46,946 nt of DNA from Acidobacteriota bacterium (GTDB lineage Bacteria; Acidobacteriota; UBA6911; RPQK01; JAPXNP01), in contig CP070717.1 of assembly GCA_020350445.1 (NCBI GenBank), forward strand, positions 4,144,902 through 4,191,847. The letters run 5' to 3'. The position numbers were made by a program, and so were the translations under genes. Position 1 is the stretch's first letter. Every line of letters starts with the position of its first letter. The notes beneath the pieces were generated by a model. It searched no databases, was not told where the DNA came from, and was given only the letters and a program-made list of their open reading frames with translations. Below, piece after piece: positions 8,951 through 15,604 of the stretch.

Positions 8951-8983
8951 GAGGCCTGCTCGTCTGTACGATGGGCAGGCCTC
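8951..8983. terminator. Hairpin between convergent genes
   Basis: GAGGCCTGC (8951-8959) pairs perfectly with GCAGGCCTC (8975-8983). The 15-nt loop has an inner TCGT/ACGA stem. It starts 8 nt after the cytochrome stop and faces the end of the minus-strand lipoprotein gene. The following TTCATCT is only moderately T-rich. Confidence 0.55.
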
Positions 8984-9018
8984 TTCATCTCCCGCCTGAC
9001 CTCGAAGTCAAACGGGGT

Positions 9019-9585
9019 CTATTCTCCGTTCCTTATCAGAACAGCCTCGTCTGAAAACCCACCTGAATCAACTGCTTTGAGCGCCATTCGCTGGAGGGCC
9101 TCTGTCGGAGAAGTGATCAGGAGCAGATTCTTGTTGATTTGGTGGAAATCGATCTCCACCTCTCTCTTCCGAAGGGCCTCTTCAAGCCAGTTGAGATCCA
9201 ACCCGCTCAGGATCAATCGGTCCCGCTCGACGCCTAGCCGGTAGAACGTATGGGTCGGTACGAAATGGCCGCGGTAGAACTCGGAACCGGAATCCTCGAG
9301 CGGGAAGGGTTCGAGGTCAAGGAACTTAATGCCGTCCAGAACAAGTACACGTGCATTGAAGTGGGACTGCTCCCCATCCTCGTACACGGTCAAAACGAGG
9401 TCATCCCTGGCTTGACCGGTGAAGCTCCAATAGTCATCACCGGGCTCGTCCTCTCCCTTCCATTTCCCCGCAATTCCGGGCTCGTAAACGAGATCAGCTG
9501 GTTGATACAGTGGATAAAGGGTCGGGACACAGGCGGAGCAAAGTCCGAGTAACAGGGTCAGAAGTGTGCTGCGTGTTGGTGACAT
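9019..9585 (-). CDS. Predicted lipoprotein, last gene of the BASS/deoC operon
   Basis: Not recognised. The product has 188 residues. The N-terminus (STLLTLLLGLCSACVPTLYP) looks like a lipoprotein signal with Cys19, although Cys rather than Leu at -3 is atypical. The mature part resembles a lipocalin-like beta sheet domain: GIAGKWKGEDEPGDDYWSF, then alternating strands. The C-terminus has helical NWLEEALRKREVEIDF. The start at 9585 is preferred over an upstream in-frame GTG because AAGGAGG lies before it and the signal peptide begins there. It is 76 bp downstream of deoC on the same strand, so it is probably in that operon; its role there is unclear. Confidence 0.7.
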   Translation of the reverse strand: MSPTRSTLLTLLLGLCSACVPTLYPLYQPADLVYEPGIAGKWKGEDEPGDDYWSFTGQARDDLVLTVYEDGEQSHFNARVLVLDGIKFLDLEPFPLEDSGSEFYRGHFVPTHTFYRLGVERDRLILSGLDLNWLEEALRKREVEIDFHQINKNLLLITSPTEALQRMALKAVDSGGFSDEAVLIRNGE

Positions 9586-9661
9586 TTCTACCTCCTTGGG
9601 TCGCGTTTCCAAACCAAAATGGGAGTACCCAAAGGGGATATAAAGCGATTCGGGAACAAGG

Positions 9662-10348
9662 TTACACGTTCTCGATCCGACGCCGGCATTCGTCGAGGAT
9701 TGTGACCGTTGCACTGGCGCCGATACGACTGACCCCGAGATTGCGGACTTCGAGCAGCTTTTCGAGGTCACGAACTCCTCCAGCTGCTTTGACCTGAACG
9801 TGTTCCGGAGACCGGGCGCGCATGAGCTTGAGGTCAGCTATAGTAGCTCCTCCCGTGCCGTAGCCTGTCGATGTCTTGACCCAGTCAGCGTTGACTTCTC
9901 CGCAGATCTCACAGAGCCTTATCTTGTGATCGTCCTCGAGGTAGCAGTTCTCAAAGATCACTTTGACTTTCTGACCTTCGGCGTGGGTGACCTCGACGAT
10001 CTCTCTGATTTCGTCTCTGACGTAACCCCAGTCGCCACTGAGAACCTTGCTGATGTTGACGACCATATCCAGTTCCTCGCCGCCATCCCGAAGGGCCTGG
10101 ACCGCTTCGGCCACCTTGATCGAAGTGGTGTGACCGCCGTGCGGGAATCCCACTGTCGTACTGGTCTTGACGGTACTTCCTGCCAGAATCTCGGCGCATT
10201 CACGAAGCCGGTATGGAAGTATGCAGACACTGGCGACGTCATAGTCCACCGCCAGTTGACATCCCGCATCCAGTTCCTTCGCCGTTAGTGTTGGCTTGAG
10301 TAGGGAATGATCGATCATCTTGGCTATATCCAGGTATGTGTAGCTCAT
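9662..10348 (-). CDS. deoC: Deoxyribose-phosphate aldolase
   Basis: Class I aldolase that reversibly cleaves 2-deoxy-D-ribose 5-phosphate to glyceraldehyde 3-phosphate and acetaldehyde. The 228 residues match the usual 220-260. The Schiff-base lysine is Lys158 (ADWVKTSTGYGTGG), the second active-site lysine is Lys187 (VQVKAAGGVRD), and Asp94 (EELDMVVN) lies at the proton-relay position. The N-terminal IDHSLLKPTLT is a family signature. AGGAG precedes the ATG by 9 nt. It follows the ROK kinase gene by 22 bp, so the two products may act in sequence. DeoC could instead act on another 2-deoxy sugar phosphate. Confidence 0.95.
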   Translation of the reverse strand: MSYTYLDIAKMIDHSLLKPTLTAKELDAGCQLAVDYDVASVCILPYRLRECAEILAGSTVKTSTTVGFPHGGHTTSIKVAEAVQALRDGGEELDMVVNISKVLSGDWGYVRDEIREIVEVTHAEGQKVKVIFENCYLEDDHKIRLCEICGEVNADWVKTSTGYGTGGATIADLKLMRARSPEHVQVKAAGGVRDLEKLLEVRNLGVSRIGASATVTILDECRRRIENV

Positions 10349-10370
10349 GGTCCAAGTCTCCTGTTGTCTC

Positions 10371-11348
10371 TTAGCGTCTTGCCTCCGCCAGAAGGCCGCC
10401 CTTCATTGCCAGGGCAATTCCCCCGAGTGTTCCAGCCAGGGGTCCCAGCTTGGATGGTTTAATGGCGATGTCTTCGGTCGGTACCATCCGTACTCGTTCT
10501 TCCAGCACTTTGCGAATCTGCACGAACAGCACTTCCCCCATTTGTGCGACACCACCTCCCAGCACAATCAGGTCAGGGTGGAGGGTTGTGACCATGTTGG
10601 CGATTCCTATTCCTATGTAGTCGGCGGCCTTTGTCACCACGGCGCGGACTGAGGCCTCACCCATTCTGACTGCCTCCGCCATCGTTTCAGTCGTGACCTT
10701 TGCGACATCGCCTCCTGTGATCTCATGCAGAACAGGAGCCTGCCCACCGAGCAGGAGACGGACGCCGGCTCCCGTAATTGCGGGTCCACTGGCCAATGCT
10801 TCAACGCAGCCGCGATTTCCGCACCCACACAGGGGACCATCGGGAAGCACCGTTTGATGGCCGATCTCGGCCGCGGCACCATTGGGACCCAGTCTCAACC
10901 TTCCTTCGATGACGAGCCCACCACCGATACCGGTTCCGAGGGCAAGAAAGACCATCGTTGAGGATTCTCGCCCATGCCCATAGGTGAGTTCGCCGAGGGT
11001 CGCCATCCGAACATCATTCAAGAGGTAGACCGGGCAACCCAACTTCGGCTCGAGTGTCTCTCTTACCGGGATACCATTCCAGTCGGTGGGGAAGTTGGGA
11101 AGAAACTTCGTAATGCCCTGGTGCAAGTCGATGACCCCGGGAATCCCGATCCCAACTGCATGGGGATGTTCCCCGACGTGCTGGGCGGTATCCGTAATCA
11201 GGCCCGCCATCCGCTCGAGGACCTTGATTGCGCCCTCATGGGACTTTGTGGGAACCGACTCGGATCGTTTAATATTTCCCTCAGCATCGGCAAAGGCACA
11301 CTTGATGTAGGTGCCTCCAAGGTCCACGCTGGCGAAAAGTCTGGTCAT
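10371..11348 (-). CDS. ROK-family sugar kinase
   Basis: Cytoplasmic ATP-dependent sugar kinase (ROK family: glucokinase, N-acetylmannosamine kinase and similar). Of 325 residues, the N-terminal phosphate loop is DLGGT (9-13) and the catalytic Asp is Asp112 (LLNDVR). The ATP-binding ALGTGIGGG is near 136-144. The ROK zinc signature is complete: His164 (EIGHQTV) followed by Cys174, Cys176 and Cys181 (CGCGNRGC). There is no N-terminal helix-turn-helix, so this is a kinase rather than a ROK repressor. It begins only 7 bp after the Gfo/Idh gene, with AGGAG directly against the ATG. The substrate cannot be read from sequence; in this operon it may make the phosphate used by DeoC. Confidence 0.9.
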   Translation of the reverse strand: MTRLFASVDLGGTYIKCAFADAEGNIKRSESVPTKSHEGAIKVLERMAGLITDTAQHVGEHPHAVGIGIPGVIDLHQGITKFLPNFPTDWNGIPVRETLEPKLGCPVYLLNDVRMATLGELTYGHGRESSTMVFLALGTGIGGGLVIEGRLRLGPNGAAAEIGHQTVLPDGPLCGCGNRGCVEALASGPAITGAGVRLLLGGQAPVLHEITGGDVAKVTTETMAEAVRMGEASVRAVVTKAADYIGIGIANMVTTLHPDLIVLGGGVAQMGEVLFVQIRKVLEERVRMVPTEDIAIKPSKLGPLAGTLGGIALAMKGGLLAEARR

Positions 11349-11355
11349 CTCCTGT

Positions 11356-12510
11356 CTACTCCTCGAAACCGACCCATCTCTCTTCTCGGTGGCTTTTCAG
11401 AATCATCTCGCAGAGGACGACCTCACGATGACCGGCCGAGAAGGTTGGGAAGCTGGGCTGCCGCTCATAATCACCCCGCTCGATGTACTCGTAGAAGGAA
11501 CGGAAACACTGTTTGAATGTGTCCGGGAACCCTTCATTGTGTCCGCCGGGGTAGTTCGTGTAGTGCCGGGTGGATTCGTGCATCAGTGCAGGATCCCGAA
11601 TCAACGTTTCATTTGGGCGATCCCTGTAGCCTCTCCAGAGCGTATTCGGTTCTTCACTGTTCCAGGCCAGCGCGCTTTCCGAGCCTGAAATCTCGTAGCG
11701 CAAGCAGTTTTTTCTGCCGGCGGTCACCTGGGAAACGCAAAGGCTTCCCTTTGCTCCGTTTGAAAGACGGAGGAGGATGTTCCCGTAGTCTTCAGTGGTA
11801 ATCGGCACAGCTTCCCGGGCCACCGGCTCGGTCGATTTCCCCGTAAAGGTTTCGACTTCCCCCTTTGGACGCTTGCGGACGGGATGGACCGTTCTGAGGT
11901 CGGCACAGACTGCCGTTATCTTTAGCCCGGTTATCGATGTGACGAGATCCATCCAGTGGGTGCCGATATCGGACACGGCTCGAAGCTCTCCCCCCTGTTC
12001 CGCCAGAACTCTCCAATTGTAGTCGGTGTCGTAGAGGAGCCAGTCCTGCACGTAACTGCCGTTAATGGCGTGGATCTCCCCGATCGCACCTTCTGAAATC
12101 AGTCGACTGACCTCGAGATTGAGCGGGTAGAATCGAATGTTGTAGCAGACCCCCGCCGCGAGTTGCCTTGTCCTGGCCAACTCGACCAGTTCCGCAGTTT
12201 CAGCCGAGTTCATCGCGAGAGGCTTCTCGCACATCACGTGCTTTCCCGCTAGAAGGGCTGCCCGGGCCATCTCGAAGTGCAGGACGTTCGGTACCGCAAG
12301 ATGCACTGAATCGACGCGCTCGTCATCCAATACTTCATCGAAGCTGGAATAAGCCTTCGGAAGTCCCAAACTCTCCCGTGCATCCTGCGATTCACCAATG
12401 TCACATCCGAGAATGCCTGTGATCGAAATTCCGAGTCGTCGAAGTCCCTCAACGTGGACAGGCCCGATGAACCCGGCTCCAACAACGGCTGCATTGCTAC
12501 TGAGCGACAT
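11356..12510 (-). CDS. Gfo/Idh/MocA-family oxidoreductase (cytoplasmic)
   Basis: NAD(P)-dependent sugar or polyol dehydrogenase of 384 residues. The N-terminal Rossmann fold has GAGFIG (11-16). The EKP motif of the family is at 95-97 ([10 protein letters not shown]). The C-terminal alpha/beta domain holds DIGTHWMDL with the likely catalytic Asp/His. There is no signal peptide, unlike the family member at 21308. A strong GAGGAGGAG precedes the ATG. It lies 99 bp after the BASS transporter gene and 7 bp before the ROK kinase gene, so it probably oxidises or isomerises the imported compound before phosphorylation. The substrate is unknown. Confidence 0.9.
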   Translation of the reverse strand: MSLSSNAAVVGAGFIGPVHVEGLRRLGISITGILGCDIGESQDARESLGLPKAYSSFDEVLDDERVDSVHLAVPNVLHFEMARAALLAGKHVMCEKPLAMNSAETAELVELARTRQLAAGVCYNIRFYPLNLEVSRLISEGAIGEIHAINGSYVQDWLLYDTDYNWRVLAEQGGELRAVSDIGTHWMDLVTSITGLKITAVCADLRTVHPVRKRPKGEVETFTGKSTEPVAREAVPITTEDYGNILLRLSNGAKGSLCVSQVTAGRKNCLRYEISGSESALAWNSEEPNTLWRGYRDRPNETLIRDPALMHESTRHYTNYPGGHNEGFPDTFKQCFRSFYEYIERGDYERQPSFPTFSAGHREVVLCEMILKSHREERWVGFEE

Positions 12511-12609
12511 CTCGACTCCTCCTCGTTCTTGGCGCGGCAGGCAGGTTACTGCGTGTGCGTCTCCGGTTCGAACAATATCTGAAACCCTGTTGATCCTGTC
12601 AAGGAAGGG

Positions 12610-13728
12610 TCATTTCTGGGTCGGAGGGCGACCTTTCCACCAGGAGGCCAGCATAGCTCCCGACATATTCATCCAGGGGCCAAATATGGCGGGTGGAATA
12701 GCGGCCAACTCACTCTTGAGAACCTCGATGGCGAGGCCCGAAGCCATTCCTCCATTCTGGAGCCCGACTTCGATGGCGACAGTCCTGGCATCGGTCTCGC
12801 TAAGCCTGAAGAGACGTGCACCCCAATAACCGAGCAGGTAGCCGATGGCGTTATGAAACACGACAGCGACCATGATCGCGATCACAAATCCACCCATCAG
12901 GAGAGCGTCCCTGGAGAGACTCGTGATGATCGCAATGATGAAGCAGATTGAAAACATCGAGACAAAAGGCAAGCCCTTCATGATCGAAGTGGAGATCTTT
13001 GACAGGCCGGGATGCGCCTTTCCCGAACGGGTTAGGATCATGTTGACAACCAGTCCGCCCACAATTGGCACGATAATCATCTTGATGATCGCAATCATCA
13101 TCGCCCAGAACTTGACTTCCACGTAGGTTCCGGCGAGCAGGCTCGTCATCAGCGGCGTCATCAACGGGGCAATCAGGGTCGAACAGGCGGTCATCGTTAC
13201 AGAAAGAGCGACATTCCCACCGGCCAGGTAGGCCATCACGTTCGATGCTACTCCTCCGGGGCAGGAGCCGACGAGGACCATCCCGGCGGCTATCTCCGGG
13301 TCGCTCGTTGCTGTCATGGCCAGCGCCTTGCCGACGAAGGGCATGATGGCGAACTGGAGGACAATCCCGATCAGGACCGCCCGGGGCATCGTGAAAACTC
13401 TTTTGAAATCGCCAAGGGTCAACTGGGTTCCCATCCCGAACATGATGATCTGGATGAGGGGTACGATTAGCGACTTGAGTTCGAATCCGAACCAGACCAG
13501 GAACGCCGTGGGGAAGAACATCGCGGCTGCGACGAATGCCGCAACCCAGACGGTGAAAGCGAAAGCCGAGTACTTTTTGCTGCCTCCCAGGTAGACACCG
13601 AAGCAGGCGAACGTCAGGATGAGGAAGGCTCCCGCACCCGGTACACTTCCCGAGATCCATCCGATTAGGGCAAGAATCAGTGCAAGAACGCCGAGCCCGG
13701 GCAGATACTTTCGATATGTTCCTCTCAT
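12610..13728 (-). CDS. BASS-family (bile acid:Na+ symporter type) transporter
   Basis: Inner-membrane secondary transporter of 372 residues with about ten hydrophobic helices. Family signatures include GMGTQLTLGDF (about 98-108), the core SCPGGVASNVMAYLAGGN (about 154-171) where sodium-binding residues lie, and EVGLQNGGMASGLA near the end. Bacterial BASS proteins usually carry organic anions rather than bile acids. It is the first gene of a minus-strand operon with Gfo/Idh, ROK kinase, deoC and a lipoprotein, so it probably imports that pathway's substrate. The ribosome-binding site AAGGAAGGA lies inside a perfect 13-bp inverted repeat (see 13732-13816), suggesting translational control. Confidence 0.9.
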   Translation of the reverse strand: MRGTYRKYLPGLGVLALILALIGWISGSVPGAGAFLILTFACFGVYLGGSKKYSAFAFTVWVAAFVAAAMFFPTAFLVWFGFELKSLIVPLIQIIMFGMGTQLTLGDFKRVFTMPRAVLIGIVLQFAIMPFVGKALAMTATSDPEIAAGMVLVGSCPGGVASNVMAYLAGGNVALSVTMTACSTLIAPLMTPLMTSLLAGTYVEVKFWAMMIAIIKMIIVPIVGGLVVNMILTRSGKAHPGLSKISTSIMKGLPFVSMFSICFIIAIITSLSRDALLMGGFVIAIMVAVVFHNAIGYLLGYWGARLFRLSETDARTVAIEVGLQNGGMASGLAIEVLKSELAAIPPAIFGPWMNMSGAMLASWWKGRPPTQK

Positions 13729-13731
13729 TCA

Positions 13732-13816
13732 GGTCCTTCCTTTTGTTCTCCACAAAAAGGCGATCGTCAAACTTGGGAAAGGATTATCTGCAATCAAAAC
13801 CCTAAAAGGAAGGACC
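13732..13816 (-). promoter_or_regulatory. Leader RNA with SD-sequestering inverted repeat
   Basis: The 13-mer GGTCCTTCCTTTT (plus 13732-13744) is perfectly complementary to AAAAGGAAGGACC (plus 13804-13816), 59 bp away. In the minus-strand mRNA the downstream arm contains the transporter's Shine-Dalgarno, AAGGAAGGA, ending just before the ATG at 13728. Pairing would hide it. A competing stem, CCTTTTGT (13739-13746) with ACAAAAAGG (13752-13760, one bulged A), uses part of the same arm and leaves the GGACC end free. Such mutually exclusive stems resemble a riboswitch or thermosensor platform. A DNA operator is the other reading. No ligand class is recognised. Confidence 0.55.
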
Positions 13817-13849
13817 GACCTTCACGAACCCGCCTCCCATCGCACCCCC

Positions 13850-15604
13850 CTAGACCCAACGGAGAATGTGGGCGAGTCGATGCGACTCGATGGTACGGCG
13901 GGCAGAGAGCCTGACCACGACATTACGATTCTGAGAGACCAGTCGCTTCAACTCCGTCGTGAGAACGCAGAGCCGGTCATAGGTCTGTAGATCGAAATCA
14001 TCCTGTCGCTGGAGGGTTAGCTTGTCTGCTCCGGCTGGAATGGGGATCGTGCTGCCCATTTCAATTGATGAACGGTCGGCAAGTTGTCCGCCTTCCACTC
14101 GAATGACATGGACGTGTCGGGCCTTCTTGCTTCGTGATTCCCAGCAGATCGTACTTTCGGATAAAAGGCAGAGCCAGTTGGAGCGGCGCCTGAGGTGGCT
14201 GCCGCGAGTCAGGACACTTTCCATCGCCCGGGCAACTCGTTTTGGAGTCCATTCCCAGGGCGTCCGTGCCTTCTTGTTCTTCTTTTTTTCTTCCTCGCTG
14301 CTCTTCGCCGCGGCTTCTTCCCTCCGCCGGAGATGCTCGCGCCAGAGGTGTGCATTGATCCTGGCAACCCCCCGGCCGGGTGGTTGACGTTTCATCAGTG
14401 AGCCGTGCCGATCGAGGAAGCTCCGTATTCCGGTCTGGAAGACATCCTCATCGGGGATCTGCTCCTCCGAAAAGTCCAGCAGGTCGGAGGGGAACAACTC
14501 TGCAAGGTCTTGAACCGGATCTTCAAGGAGGCGAACGAGATTTGCGTACACGTCGAAAGGCTTGATCGATGGAAAAGGCCCCAGGATGTGGATCGAATCC
14601 GGGCTGGCCTTTGCAGAGGAGAGGTCCTCCGAAAGGAACACGATTTTGCGTTCACCCGTTCTGAGCGCCACGTTGTATGGTGGGCTCAGAATCTTGATCT
14701 CATCGGATTCAAGGAGGGCTGCCTCGACGGCCGATGCCGTAGGTGACACGGTTATGCTTTGCGCCTGGGTCAGCATCTCGAGGATGTGATCTGGATGGCG
14801 AGATTGTTTCTGAAAGTAGCTGTTGACTCTGCGTTTGAGTGAGGTCGCCTTCCCGACGTACAGAATGTCTCCATTCGATCGCAGCATTCGGTAAACACCC
14901 GGGCGTTCAGGAAGGTTTAAGCGAAGCTCGGAGTCCATGGGATAGACCTTTCGAGTTGATCGCTTCTTAAAGGGCACTTGCAGCCAGTCCTGAAGCTCTT
15001 TGAGGGTGCTGATCCCCTCCTCGTCTCCGAGCATTTCGACGCATGTCCGCCAGACCGATGCCGTTGCCTTGACGTGATGGTAGGCTCTCCTCATTTCAGG
15101 GACTGAATAGCCGAGATATCCCGCGATAGCACGAAGACCGCGGCGAGGAAGGTGGGGGAGCAGGCGTCGAGAGATCTCCCAGGTGCAGAGGATGTTAAGG
15201 GGAAACGGGGACTGGTCACGGCTGGAGAGATGCAGGTAGCGGAGGTAAGGCTCCTCGTACCGGGCAAAGTGGATCACCGTCGGCATTCGCTCGTCCCGAT
15301 CGGTGGATCTGAGTCCAAGGTCGGTTTCGAGTAGTCCCCAGACTTGATTCTGCGCGATTCCCTTTGCCAGGGCCGAAGAGGAGATTCCCGTTACCCGTTG
15401 CACAGCGGCCGGGACCTTGATGTTCTCGGGTACAGCGATGCGCATTGCCCGAATGGGGAAGTCCTCGGACGTTTCATCATCGGTCAAGCTAAATTTTCCC
15501 CAACCGATTTCGAGCAGGTGGCTCTTTTCCGGGTGGGGTCCTGTCGCCTGGCAGTCAATGATCAGGACTTCGATATCTCTGAGGGCCACCGGGCTGATAC
15601 TCAT
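13850..15604 (-). CDS. DEDD-exonuclease-like / GIY-YIG nuclease fusion
   Basis: Predicted DNA-processing protein of 584 residues. Residues about 10-195 have the shape of a DnaQ-like 3'-5' exonuclease, but key acids are changed. Motif I is D17-C-Q-A-T-G (Q where the family has E), motif II is HFARYEEP (Glu for the usual Asp), and motif III has HHVKATAS without the final Asp. Residues about 230-315 form a UvrC/Cho-like GIY-YIG domain: GVY (236-238), YVG (249-251), Arg258, Glu299 and Asn311 (ESDEIKILSPPYNV). The remaining 270 residues are not recognised. Its ATG overlaps the helicase stop (ATGA, 15601-15604), so the two are translationally coupled. Similar exonuclease-UvrC-like fusions are known in actinobacteria; the decayed exonuclease is the odd point. 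Confidence 0.85.
   Translation of the reverse strand: MSISPVALRDIEVLIIDCQATGPHPEKSHLLEIGWGKFSLTDDETSEDFPIRAMRIAVPENIKVPAAVQRVTGISSSALAKGIAQNQVWGLLETDLGLRSTDRDERMPTVIHFARYEEPYLRYLHLSSRDQSPFPLNILCTWEISRRLLPHLPRRGLRAIAGYLGYSVPEMRRAYHHVKATASVWRTCVEMLGDEEGISTLKELQDWLQVPFKKRSTRKVYPMDSELRLNLPERPGVYRMLRSNGDILYVGKATSLKRRVNSYFQKQSRHPDHILEMLTQAQSITVSPTASAVEAALLESDEIKILSPPYNVALRTGERKIVFLSEDLSSAKASPDSIHILGPFPSIKPFDVYANLVRLLEDPVQDLAELFPSDLLDFSEEQIPDEDVFQTGIRSFLDRHGSLMKRQPPGRGVARINAHLWREHLRRREEAAAKSSEEEKKKNKKARTPWEWTPKRVARAMESVLTRGSHLRRRSNWLCLLSESTICWESRSKKARHVHVIRVEGGQLADRSSIEMGSTIPIPAGADKLTLQRQDDFDLQTYDRLCVLTTELKRLVSQNRNVVVRLSARRTIESHRLAHILRWV

Noticed and set aside
12851-13753. A 300-codon open frame in the minus strand
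   Set aside because: It overlaps the BASS transporter in another frame, is rich in Arg/Asp/His and lacks domain features.
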